From Gemmatimonadota bacterium (GTDB taxonomy: Bacteria > Gemmatimonadota > Gemmatimonadetes > Palauibacterales > Palauibacteraceae): DNA of 10,277 bases. The position numbers were made by a program, and so were the translations under genes. The notes under the pieces are model-generated. The model was given only the letters and a program-made list of their open reading frames with translations. It was not told the DNA's origin and did not search any database. The stretch lies in contig JAOTWC010000037.1 of NCBI GenBank assembly GCA_029863105.1, positions 1-10,277 on the forward strand, given 5' to 3'. Of the stretch, positions 1 through 6,673 are shown piece by piece; the first letter of the stretch is position 1, and every line of letters starts with the position of its first letter.

Positions 1-10
1 ATTCCAGCCG

Positions 11-52
11 ATGAAGTCCCACCAGCAGTTCTTCGCCGAACTCAAGCGGCGT
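11..52 (+). repeat. Direct repeat copy 1: start of the TolB/TPR gene
   Basis: The first 14 codons are 36/42 identical by hand alignment to 1933-1974, and 12 of 14 residues match (His/Tyr and Leu/Phe differ). Five of the six base differences are at wobble positions or give conservative changes, so this is an old gene duplication under coding constraint and not a recent direct repeat. Confidence 0.8.
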
Positions 53-1936
53 CACGTGTTCAAGGTGGCGGCGATCTACGGGGCCGTGGCGTTCGGTGTC
101 CTGCAGGTGGCCGAACCACTGGGCACTGCCCTGGGCCTGACTGACGCCTTCCTGTCTCTCGTCGTGGGACTTCTGCTGCTCGGATTCCCCGTCGCCCTCG
201 TTCTGGCGTGGGCCTTCGAGGTCACCCCTGGAGGCGTGCAAAAGGCGGAGCCGGCTGCGCCCGGAGAGATCGAGGCGATCATCGCCCAGCCGGCGTCGAA
301 GCGCTGGCCGGCGGGTCTGCTCGCCCTGGCGGGGGCCGGTCTCCTGTTGGGGGGCTGGTGGATAGGGCTGCAGACGGCAGCGGATCCCGGTGCCGCACCT
401 GGGCCCGCTGGTTCCGAGGCGCGCCTCGCCTTCGCGGATCTCGCAGACGACGCCCGCCCCTCGATTGCCGTGCTCCCGTTCGCCGACATGAGTTCGACCC
501 AGGACCAGGGGCACTTCAGCGACGGGATGACGGACGAGATCATCAACGTACTTGCCAGGACCGGCCAATTCGGAGTGAGGGGACGTACGTCGGCGTTCGC
601 GTACAAAGGGGACAACCGGGACCTCCGGGAGATCGGAGCTGAGCTGAACGTCGCCTACCTGATCGAGGGCAGCGTGCGCAAGGACGGCGACCAGCTCCGC
701 ATCACGGCTCAGCTGATCGACGCCGACGACGACTCGCATCTCTGGAGTGAGAGCTATACACGGTCGGCGGTCAACATCTTCGATATCCAGATCGAGATCG
801 CGGAGGCGATCGCCGCCGCCCTGAAGGTCCCGCTTGGCCTGGATGATCACCGCGATCTCGTCACACCGACCGCCGACGTGGAGGCCTACGACCTGTACCT
901 GGCCGGTCGAGCCAGGCTTCGGGAGCGCGGCCCGGGTCTCGTAGAGGCCGCGGGACTGTTCGAGGCTGCGATTGCCAGGGATTCCGCGTGGGCACCCGCG
1001 TGGGCCGGCCTGGCGGACGCGACGGAGCTCCGAGTCTGGTCCGTCCTTGGCGGCGTGGACCTGCCGTTTGACGAGACGCTGGCCAAGGCCGAGCGGGTAG
1101 CCCGTCGAGCCCTCGAGCTGCAGCCGCAAAATTCGACAGCTCTGATCGTGCTCGGCAACATCCACCGAGACAGGTATGAATGGGCTGACGCGGAGGCTTT
1201 CTATCGTCGGGCGCTCGCGGTGGACCCCGACAACCCGGAGGCCCACCAGCAATACGGGGAGTTGCTCCACAAGCTGGGACGCCTGCAGGAAGCCGTACGA
1301 TCCATGGACAGGGCGGCCGCTCTCGACCCGGCGCCCGTGCGCCTTGCTCAGCTCATGTACATCCTCGGGCGGGACGGCCGCTGGGACGAAAGTTTCGCGG
1401 TGCTACGCTGGGCCGGGACCCAGGGCATAGACATGACCTTCGGTGGTCTGTTCGCCGACCCCGATGAGGGCTCGCGAAACACTCGGGCCTGGGACGAGGG
1501 CCGCTACGAAGACATGACTGGCACGTTGTCCGGCCCTGGCTACGGCCTGACCGACTCCATCGCCTGGGCGGCCGCGATCCCGGCCCTTCGAGCGGGCCGT
1601 TTCGACCTGCTGCCCGACTCCCTGGAGGGCGAGGACTGGGGCTACGCCAACCTCGTCCGGTTCGGGGAACTGGAGCGCGCCGTGGAGGATTTCCTCGAGA
1701 AGCGGCAGGCCGGTCAGGCCAGTACCGCCGCCGCGGTCCGCCTCACCCCGGAAGAGGTCTGGTGGCCGGCGCTCGACCCGATCCGATCAGACCCGAGAAT
1801 CCAGTCCTACATGCAGTCGATCGGGCTGGGGGGCCGCACCGTTCAGCGCACCCCGGTGGATGAGCGGGTCCGCCCGGCGATACTGAGACAGGCCGCTGCG
1901 GCCGCGGCTGAGTCGACGGCTGAGCCGGCGCCATGA
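11..1936 (+). CDS. Membrane-anchored TolB-like domain / tetratricopeptide repeat protein
   Basis: A 641-aa protein of a widespread family whose biochemical role is not established; the TolB-like N-terminal domain also occurs in CadC-like regulators and in proteins annotated as adenylate cyclases. Residues 1-16 form a basic cytosolic leader (FFAELKRRHVFKVA). Hydrophobic segments lie at about 18-36, 43-68 and 97-117. The TolB-like domain spans about 139-265 (PSIAVLPFADMSS, FSDGMTDEIINVLAR, YLIEGSVRKDGDQLRITAQL, SHLWSESY). TPR-like helix pairs follow at about 281-433, for example WADAEAFYRRALAVDPDNPE. The tail ends in an LDPIRSDPRIQSYMQSIG motif typical of this family. The start at 11 matches the family leader, but only ten bases lie upstream, so no ribosome site can be judged. 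The stop overlaps the next start (ATGA), which suggests translational coupling. A role as an inner-membrane scaffold or sensor for the downstream carbohydrate genes is inference only. Confidence 0.9.
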   Translation: MKSHQQFFAELKRRHVFKVAAIYGAVAFGVLQVAEPLGTALGLTDAFLSLVVGLLLLGFPVALVLAWAFEVTPGGVQKAEPAAPGEIEAIIAQPASKRWPAGLLALAGAGLLLGGWWIGLQTAADPGAAPGPAGSEARLAFADLADDARPSIAVLPFADMSSTQDQGHFSDGMTDEIINVLARTGQFGVRGRTSAFAYKGDNRDLREIGAELNVAYLIEGSVRKDGDQLRITAQLIDADDDSHLWSESYTRSAVNIFDIQIEIAEAIAAALKVPLGLDDHRDLVTPTADVEAYDLYLAGRARLRERGPGLVEAAGLFEAAIARDSAWAPAWAGLADATELRVWSVLGGVDLPFDETLAKAERVARRALELQPQNSTALIVLGNIHRDRYEWADAEAFYRRALAVDPDNPEAHQQYGELLHKLGRLQEAVRSMDRAAALDPAPVRLAQLMYILGRDGRWDESFAVLRWAGTQGIDMTFGGLFADPDEGSRNTRAWDEGRYEDMTGTLSGPGYGLTDSIAWAAAIPALRAGRFDLLPDSLEGEDWGYANLVRFGELERAVEDFLEKRQAGQASTAAAVRLTPEEVWWPALDPIRSDPRIQSYMQSIGLGGRTVQRTPVDERVRPAILRQAAAAAAESTAEPAP

Positions 1937-1974
1937 AGTCCTACCAGCAGTTCTTCGCCGAGTTCAAACGCCGG
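1933..1974 (+). repeat. Direct repeat copy 2: start of the collapsed paralogue
   Basis: This is the partner of 11-52. It encodes MKSYQQFFAEFKRR, the family leader, and begins inside the ATGA overlap with the preceding stop codon. Similarity to copy 1 stops abruptly after the KRR codons, where the membrane segments of the full-length copy would begin. Confidence 0.8.
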
Positions 1975-2102
1975 AAGGGACTCGTCTGGGATGCCCGTGT
2001 CGGGGCGCCGGAGTTTGATTCCTTGCGCTCGGGTCCGCGCATGAGGGCCTACATGGAACGAATCGGCCAAGCTGATGCCGTGCCTCGGAGGACGCCGTTT
2101 TC

Positions 2103-2106
2103 GGAG
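2103..2106 (+). promoter_or_regulatory. Ribosome binding site supporting a TTG start
   Basis: GGAG lies 5 nt upstream of the TTG at 2112, inside the end of the collapsed paralogue. It favours this unusual start over the in-frame GTG at 2163 and ATG at 2205, neither of which has a convincing Shine-Dalgarno match at good spacing. Confidence 0.5.
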
Positions 2107-2111
2107 CGAAC

Positions 2112-2972
2112 TTGCCCGATGATCCTGGGCCGGACGCCCTGACGCATCTCAAGCGGGGTTACGTGGCGCTCGCCTTCACGGTGCTCGTGTCCAGCGACTG
2201 TACGATGGGTTACGAAGAGCTCCCGGTCGCCTCCCGCACATACCAGGCACCACGAACCTCAGCCCCCCCCACCATCGACGGCCGCCTCGACGACCCGGCC
2301 TGGGCCGACGCGCCACCAACCGAGACGTTCATCGACATCCGTGGGTCGGACCACCCCACACCAGCGTGGTCGACGCACGCCAGGATCCTCTGGGACGACA
2401 CCCACCTGTACATCGGCGCCTGGCTCGAAGAGCCCCATCTGTGGGGCACGCTGACCGACCGGGACGCGATCATCTACCACGACCACGACTTCGAGGTGTT
2501 CCTCGACCCGGACGGCAACGGTGAGGCCTACTTCGAAATCGAGATCAACGTGCTCGGCACGGAGTTCGACCTGTTCCTGGATCGCGCGTACAACAAGGGC
2601 GGCCAGGCAGATATCGAATGGAACATTGATGGCCTCCGCACAGCCGTGTTCGCCGACGGGACCATCAACGATAACTCCGACACCGATCGCGGCTGGGGCG
2701 TCGAGATGGCCATTCCCTGGTCGGGTCTCGTCTCGCCCGATGGGGCAGTCGTGACGACGCCCCCATCGATTGGCGACACCTGGCGCGTGAACTTCTCGCG
2801 GGTCCAGTGGCCCCTGCATCACCTCGAAGCGGGCGGGTACGAACGTGCGGCGGAGGTGTCGTTCGAGGTGCACGAGGAAGACAACTGGGTGTGGTCGCCG
2901 CAGGGGGAGATCAACATGCACATCCCGCAGCGGTGGGGCTTCGTTCACTTCGTGGAGGGAGACACGCCATGA
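2112..2972 (+). CDS. Secreted carbohydrate-binding family 9-like (CBM9-like) protein
   Basis: From a TTG start this is a 286-aa protein. Basic residues K14 and R15 precede a short hydrophobic stretch (about 17-28, YVALAFTVLVSS) that looks like an export signal. Cys30 follows, but Asp at -1 argues against a standard lipobox. The rest is a single CBM9-like beta-sandwich: PPTIDGRLDDPAWADAP at 52-68, ARILWDDTHLYIGAWLEEP at 90-108, HDHDFEVFLDPDGNGEAYFE at 123-142, GWGVEMAIPW at 184-193 and WRVNFSRVQW at 204-213. It closes with WSPQGEINMHIP followed by RWGFVHF at 254-260, the usual end of this family. Such proteins bind sugars or act as stand-alone relatives of xylanase-attached modules; no catalytic site is visible. 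Its stop overlaps the start of the next gene (ATGA), so it is probably made together with the glycosidase-like lipoprotein. The true start could also be GTG 2163 or ATG 2205; the latter would remove the signal. Confidence 0.85.
   Translation: MPDDPGPDALTHLKRGYVALAFTVLVSSDCTMGYEELPVASRTYQAPRTSAPPTIDGRLDDPAWADAPPTETFIDIRGSDHPTPAWSTHARILWDDTHLYIGAWLEEPHLWGTLTDRDAIIYHDHDFEVFLDPDGNGEAYFEIEINVLGTEFDLFLDRAYNKGGQADIEWNIDGLRTAVFADGTINDNSDTDRGWGVEMAIPWSGLVSPDGAVVTTPPSIGDTWRVNFSRVQWPLHHLEAGGYERAAEVSFEVHEEDNWVWSPQGEINMHIPQRWGFVHFVEGDTP
2954..2960 (+). promoter_or_regulatory. Strong ribosome binding site for the Tat lipoprotein gene
   Basis: GGAGGGA lies 8 nt upstream of ATG 2969. It settles the start of the next gene at 2969 even though the frame stays open back to 2807, and it places the twin-arginine motif at the very N-terminus. 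Confidence 0.8.
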
Positions 2973-4045
2973 GGCGCCGGGACTTCCTGAGAACCACGGG
3001 CGGTGCCATCGCTCTTGGCGGACTTTACGGATGTGCGGCCCCTCGAGGCACGCTGCACCGGGAGTTCAGCCTGTGGACCTGGGTTCACGGCGATCGGGAC
3101 TACGACGACGCGGAGTGGCGACGCCGGTTCGCCCGGCTGAAGAATGCCGGCTTCGGGGCCGTGCTCGTGGGGGGCGGCGACATCGGGCTCGTCTCGGATG
3201 CGGCGCACGCCGAGGGCCTGGAATTCCACCGCTGGTTCTGGACGATGAACCGGAACGGCGACACGTGGGCCCAGGAAAACCACCCGGAGTGGTTCACCGT
3301 CAGCCGAAACGGGGACTCCTCGCTCGACATGCCTCCGTACGTCGGGTACTACCGATGGGTGTGCCCGAGCCGTGAGCCGGTGCGGCAGTACCTGAGAAAG
3401 CTCGTGGACGAACTCGCCCTCGATCCGCGCGTCGACGGCGTCCACCTCGACTACGTGCGCCACTGCGACGTAATCCTGCCGCGCGGTCTGTGGGAGAAGT
3501 ACGACCTGGTGCAGGACGTCGAGCACCCGGAGTTCGACTTCTGCTACTGCGAGGTGTGTCGGGCGGACTTCGAGGCGCTCACGGGTCGGGATCCGTTCAC
3601 GATGTCAGATCCCACCGCGGACGAAGAGTGGCGCCGGTTTCGCTGGGACTCCGTGACCGGTGCGGTGCGCGAGTTGGCCAGCGCGGTCCATGCCCACGAC
3701 AAGCCGATCACGGCGGCCGTCTTCCCGACGCCCGACATCGCTCGGACTCTGGTGCGGCAGTCGTGGGACGAATGGCCCATCGATCGCTTCTTCCCGATGC
3801 TCTACAACGGGTTCTACCTCGAGGGTATCCCGTGGATAGGCGCAAGAGTCGAGGAGGGCGTCGCGGCCCTGCGGGGAAGCGATCGAGCGTTGACCGCGGG
3901 TCTCTATCTGCCCGACCTCTCACCCGAGGACCTGGGCCGTGCAGTGGCGACCGCTCGAGATGCGGGGGCCTCGGGCGTCTCGTTCTTCGAGTCTGAAGGG
4001 CTCACGGATGCCCATATGGAAACACTGGCGGCGGTCCTGGCCTGA
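2969..4045 (+). CDS. Tat-exported lipoprotein with glycoside-hydrolase-like TIM barrel
   Basis: A 358-aa protein opening with a twin-arginine signal (RRRDFLR at 2-8), a hydrophobic stretch at about 11-20 and a lipobox LYGC ending at Cys22, so it is predicted to be a lipidated, periplasm-facing Tat substrate. The body resembles the hypothetical glycosyl hydrolase (GHL/DUF187-like) and GH42-like TIM barrels: FSLWTWVHGD at 33-42, FHRWFWTMNRNGDTW at 86-100, HPEWF, VDGVHLDYVRHCD at 145-157, FFPMLYNGFY at 264-273, GLYLPDLSPEDL at 301-312 and GVSFFESEGL at 326-335. Asp151 in HLDYVR and the acids in FFESE are candidate active-site residues, but I cannot assign a mechanism. A CxCxxC cluster (C182, C184, C187), followed by RADF, resembles the zinc cluster of GH42 beta-galactosidases. 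Substrate is unknown. Coupling to the CBM9-like gene by an ATGA overlap suggests both act on the same polysaccharide. The gene ends 20 bp from the convergent VanZ-like gene, and I see no clear terminator hairpin there. Confidence 0.85.
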   Translation: MRRRDFLRTTGGAIALGGLYGCAAPRGTLHREFSLWTWVHGDRDYDDAEWRRRFARLKNAGFGAVLVGGGDIGLVSDAAHAEGLEFHRWFWTMNRNGDTWAQENHPEWFTVSRNGDSSLDMPPYVGYYRWVCPSREPVRQYLRKLVDELALDPRVDGVHLDYVRHCDVILPRGLWEKYDLVQDVEHPEFDFCYCEVCRADFEALTGRDPFTMSDPTADEEWRRFRWDSVTGAVRELASAVHAHDKPITAAVFPTPDIARTLVRQSWDEWPIDRFFPMLYNGFYLEGIPWIGARVEEGVAALRGSDRALTAGLYLPDLSPEDLGRAVATARDAGASGVSFFESEGLTDAHMETLAAVLA

Positions 4046-4065
4046 TCGGTCGAGCTCCGGGGAGG

Positions 4066-4638
4066 TCACTTTCGTTTCGGCCATGTGATGCGTCTGCCCA
4101 CTTTTCCTTTGGACCAGCGCAGCGCGACGCACGCCCCAACAGCCGTCGTGGCAGCCATGACGTTGAACAAGATATCCACCGGATCGAACACGCGGCTCGG
4201 GACGAAGAACTGGATTCCCTCGTCGACGATCCCGACGGTCGCCGCAGCCAGGACGGCCAGCAGCGCCGGCCTGGGAACGTGGCGACCCTGGGTTGCCCTC
4301 TCAGACAGCGCCTGGTGGATGAATATCGCCACCACGCCGTACTCGATGAGGTGGGTGCGCTCGGCGAGCGTCAGCCGGAGGAAGAACATCAGATAGACGG
4401 CCGCGACGCCCAGGGCGACGCCGATCTCTGCGCCACGCGGCCTGAGCGTCAGCCCTTCCGAAACCACGACTGCCGCGACCAGGAACATCGCCAGCAGGAA
4501 GAAGACGGCTCGCTGGTCATCGCTGGACAGCGCTTCCGCGAGCCGGGCTGTCAGACCCATGGTCGCGTAGATGGTCACGACGAACGTCAGCGTCCAGATC
4601 CACAGGTGGCGTTCGCGACGCGACACGAAGAGTGACAT
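4066..4638 (-). CDS. VanZ-like family membrane protein
   Basis: A 190-aa polytopic membrane protein from ATG 4638. Hydrophobic segments lie at about 11-29, 44-60, 70-88, 99-112, 124-139 and 154-173. The VanZ-like signature is clear: RTHLIEYGVVAIFIH at 94-108 (His96, Glu99), VDEGIQFFVPSRVFDPVDIL at 138-157 (Asp139, Glu140, Gln143, Arg149, Asp152, Asp155) and Asn159. VanZ itself confers low-level teicoplanin resistance. Most relatives, including this one, have no defined function, and nothing nearby suggests glycopeptide resistance. The frame remains open upstream to ATG 4734, but those 32 residues are polar, basic and atypical of the family, so 4638 is preferred. AAGGGG lies rather far (13 nt) upstream of it. 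The C-terminus is strongly basic (WSKGKVGRRITWPKRK) and probably cytoplasmic. Confidence 0.85.
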   Translation of the reverse strand: MSLFVSRRERHLWIWTLTFVVTIYATMGLTARLAEALSSDDQRAVFFLLAMFLVAAVVVSEGLTLRPRGAEIGVALGVAAVYLMFFLRLTLAERTHLIEYGVVAIFIHQALSERATQGRHVPRPALLAVLAAATVGIVDEGIQFFVPSRVFDPVDILFNVMAATTAVGACVALRWSKGKVGRRITWPKRK

Positions 4639-4766
4639 GGGCAAAGGATAACCCCTTCGTCCGTTTCGGGCCGTGCAGGTCCACCGGCGACCTCGCTTCC
4701 CTTCATCCGCCCCTTCAACGATGTTGCGGCCCATGACGCATCTCTTCAGCCCCGTCCGGCCATAAC
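4639..4766. other. Divergent intergenic region between VanZ-like and antiporter genes
   Basis: This 128-bp gap separates two divergently transcribed genes and should hold promoters for both. I looked for -35/-10 pairs and operator-like inverted repeats on both strands and found nothing I would defend. Both genes have poor Shine-Dalgarno sequences here. Confidence 0.4.
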
Positions 4767-6410
4767 GTGCTGATCGAAGCCGCGGTCGCCGCGCCGGGTG
4801 AGCTTCCGTTCCTGCGGGAAATGATCGCGCTGTTCGCCGCCAGCGCCGTACTGGCGTGGGTATGCCAGCGCCTGAGGATCGTGCCGATCGTCGGTTTTCT
4901 TGTGGCGGGCGTGCTGATCGGTCCTTTCGGCCTGGGGCTGGTGCGGGATCAGGCCCTCGTGAACGCGACGGCGGAAATTGGGGTCATCCTGCTCCTGTTC
5001 ACGATCGGCGTCGAGTTCAGTCTCGAGAAGCTGGCGAGTATTCGCCGCTTCATCATCCTGGGCGGGGGACTCCAGGTTGCCGCCACGATCGCGCTGGTGA
5101 GCCTCGTGCTGTTCGCATTTGGGGTGAGCTGGAAGGCCGGCGTGTATACGGGCTGCCTCGTGGCGCTGTCCAGCACCGCGATCGTTCTCAAGCTGCTGTC
5201 GGACAGCGGAAGAACCGACAGCCCGGCCGGGAGGATTTCTCTCGGTATCCTGATTCTGCAGGACCTGTCGATCGTGCTCATGGTCCTGCTGATCCCAATT
5301 CTCGGGGAGGGAGAGGCCTCCGCCGGTCCGATCGCCCTGGCCCTGTTGGAAGCCGTTGCGATCATCGCGCTGGTCCTCGTGCTCGGAAGTCGGATCGTCC
5401 CCCGGGCGCTGGACTGGATCGCGCGCGAGCGGAGCCAGGAACTGTTTCTGCTTGCGGTCGTGACGATCTGCTTCGGGATCGCCTGGATCCTGGCGCTCGG
5501 AGGCGTGAGCCTCGCGCTGGGTGCCTTCCTGGCAGGCCTCGTCGTCAGCGGAAGTCGGTTCCGGGAGCACGCGCTGGGCGACATCCTTCCGCTACGCACG
5601 CTGTTCACGGCCGTGTTCTTCGCGTCCGTCGGAATGCTGCTCGACCTCCGCTTCGTCATGGAGCGTCCGTTGCTGATCCTGGGCGCGGCGGTGGCCGTGG
5701 CCGTCCTCAAGCTCGGCGTGACCGCGCTCGCCGTGATAGCCCTGCGCTATCCGGTTCGCCTTGCGCTAACGGTCGGGATCGGGCTGGCACAGATCGGTGA
5801 GTTCTCGCTCGTCCTGGAGCAGGCGGGCAGGACAGCGGGACTCTCGCCCGTCGGCCTGGGGGATCCCGGTCAGCAGCTGTTTCTCGCCGTGGCGGTTCTC
5901 CTGATGGCTGTCACGCCCCTTTTCGTGGGGTCGGGGTCACTGCTCGCCGCCAGCGCCGGCGCTCCGACCGGCGAACCTCATTCGCCTTGGACAGCCGGGG
6001 ACGACGCCAGGGACCTGGTCCTCATCGCAGGCTACGGTATGGCGGGCCGCGCTCTGGCCCAGGCGTGTGCCGACGCGGGAGTTCCGTATCGAGTCGTCGA
6101 CCTCAACCCGGTCTCGGTGGACGAAGGCCAGGCGAACGGGGTTCCGATCAAGCTGGGGGATATCGGCCGGCGGCCGGTGCTCGAGAGCGCCGGCCTGGCG
6201 CGTGCCCGCTGCGTTGTCCTGACTGTCAACGACCGGGTCGCCGCCACGCGGGCGGCCCAGACGGCGAAGCTGTTGCGGCCCGACGTGCGAGTGATCGTCC
6301 GCGTCCGTTATTCGACGGATGAGGCCGCCATGCGAAGGGCGGGCGCCGACGAAGTCGTGGTCGAGGAGCACGAGGCCACCGAGCGGCTCAAGCTGCTGGT
6401 CTGTACCTGA
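4767..6410 (+). CDS. CPA2-family cation/proton antiporter with RCK-N domain (Kef-like)
   Basis: A 547-aa inner-membrane protein that probably exchanges K+ or Na+ for protons. The N-terminal transport domain (about 17-390) has some 12 hydrophobic segments and the family motifs: VGFLVAGVLIGPFGLGLV at 42-59, ILLLFTIGVEFSL at 74-86, ALSSTAIVLKLL at 133-144, ILQDLSIVLMVLL with the Gln165-Asp166 ion-path pair, LGAFLAGLVVSGSRFRE at 251-267, FFASVGMLLD at 284-293 and GLAQIGEFSLVL at 339-350. A linker leads to an RCK-N Rossmann domain (about 416-547) with GYGMAG at 422-427, an acidic residue (Asp445) after the second strand for nucleotide ribose binding, and DEVVVEEHEA near the end. There is no RCK-C domain, and the protein stops soon after the Rossmann fold. 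The GTG at 4767 is used as start; ATG 4821 is a possible shorter start and would leave the first membrane helix intact. The cation cannot be assigned from sequence, so no Kef gene name is given. Confidence 0.9.
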   Translation: MLIEAAVAAPGELPFLREMIALFAASAVLAWVCQRLRIVPIVGFLVAGVLIGPFGLGLVRDQALVNATAEIGVILLLFTIGVEFSLEKLASIRRFIILGGGLQVAATIALVSLVLFAFGVSWKAGVYTGCLVALSSTAIVLKLLSDSGRTDSPAGRISLGILILQDLSIVLMVLLIPILGEGEASAGPIALALLEAVAIIALVLVLGSRIVPRALDWIARERSQELFLLAVVTICFGIAWILALGGVSLALGAFLAGLVVSGSRFREHALGDILPLRTLFTAVFFASVGMLLDLRFVMERPLLILGAAVAVAVLKLGVTALAVIALRYPVRLALTVGIGLAQIGEFSLVLEQAGRTAGLSPVGLGDPGQQLFLAVAVLLMAVTPLFVGSGSLLAASAGAPTGEPHSPWTAGDDARDLVLIAGYGMAGRALAQACADAGVPYRVVDLNPVSVDEGQANGVPIKLGDIGRRPVLESAGLARARCVVLTVNDRVAATRAAQTAKLLRPDVRVIVRVRYSTDEAAMRRAGADEVVVEEHEATERLKLLVCT

Positions 6411-6416
6411 CCCTCA

Positions 6417-6673
6417 TCAGAACCCCAGCCTCGGCAACACCTCGATGGCCGCCGCAAAATCCAACAGGAGCAGGACCACACCAGCCACCGCGTGGTACCG
6501 AGGATCACCGCGATGAGGAACAGCACGACCGCGTACATCACCAGGAAGAAGTAGACCCAGATGGTCCATTCTCCCCAGATTACGTCCAGCCGGAATTGCC
6601 ACCACCAGAACAGCACCAGCCACAGGAACACATGTGCCAGCCAGCTGCGGGATGGGTGTGGTTCTGGCCTACG
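6417..6673 (-). pseudogene. Frameshifted, truncated remnant of a small membrane protein
   Basis: On the - strand, one frame from 6673 to about 6498 reads through RRPEPHP and then a Trp-rich hydrophobic stretch (LWLVLFWWWQFRLDVIWGEW, then IWVYFFLVMYAVVLFLIAVI). At GGTACC (6494-6499) meaningful sequence switches frame and continues as YHAVAGVVLLLLDFAAAIEV to a TGA at 6417-6419. The two halves resemble a family of small bacterial membrane proteins in which a W/F-rich helix pair is followed by an acidic, Tyr-rich loop and a final helix. I recognise the pattern but cannot name the family. Here the loop is missing and the frames no longer join, so an internal deletion with frameshift is inferred. 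The 5' end is also missing: the first frame closes at a TGA (6674-6676) inside the last codons of the synthetase gene and has no start except a GTG at 6631. No other gene is visible between 6411 and 6668. Confidence 0.55.

Larger units (their letters stand above)
1933..2142 (+). pseudogene. Collapsed paralogue of the TolB/TPR protein: leader joined to C-terminal tail
   Basis: This 69-codon open frame keeps only the two extremities of the family in the preceding gene. Residues 1-14 (MKSYQQFFAEFKRR) match its leader at 12 of 14 positions. Residues from about 28 onward (FDSLRSGPRMRAYMERIG, then RTP, ER and IL) align without gaps to its last 40 or so residues, with 17 of 41 identical by hand count. 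The membrane segments, TolB-like domain and TPRs are absent, so an internal deletion of well over 1.5 kb is inferred in what was a full second copy. The frame is intact from start to stop and keeps the ATGA overlap upstream. It also overlaps the next gene's TTG start by 31 nt, so it may still be translated and serve as a translational relay. Alternatives are a decaying remnant or a real small cytosolic basic protein. Confidence 0.7.

Noticed and set aside
2259..2948. 229-codon - strand frame opposite the CBM9-like gene
   Set aside because: Val/Arg/Asp-rich composition without motifs, antisense to a clear CBM9-like domain.
2807..2968. In-frame N-terminal extension of the Tat lipoprotein back to 2807
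   Set aside because: It would bury the twin-arginine signal and lipobox 54 residues inside the protein and overlap the CBM9-like gene heavily. ATG 2969 has a strong GGAGGGA site and the ATGA overlap.
4043..4068. Possible bidirectional terminator between the convergent genes
   Set aside because: Only about 20 bp separate the stops, and I see just a short GAGCTC palindrome, with no GC-rich stem followed by a T-run.
4066..4638. Reading the VanZ-like gene as a glycopeptide-resistance determinant
   Set aside because: VanZ-like domains are common in bacteria without van clusters, and no vanH/A/X/R/S genes are present in the window.
4639..4734. N-terminal extension of the VanZ-like protein to ATG 4734
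   Set aside because: The extra 32 residues are polar and basic, unlike VanZ family N-termini, and would use up most of the divergent promoter region.
4746..5570. Long open frame (274 codons) on the - strand inside the antiporter gene
   Set aside because: Its translation is rich in Gln, Asp, Glu, Arg and His with no domain-like pattern. It lies antisense to a well-conserved CPA2 transport domain, which is typical antisense openness in GC-rich coding DNA.
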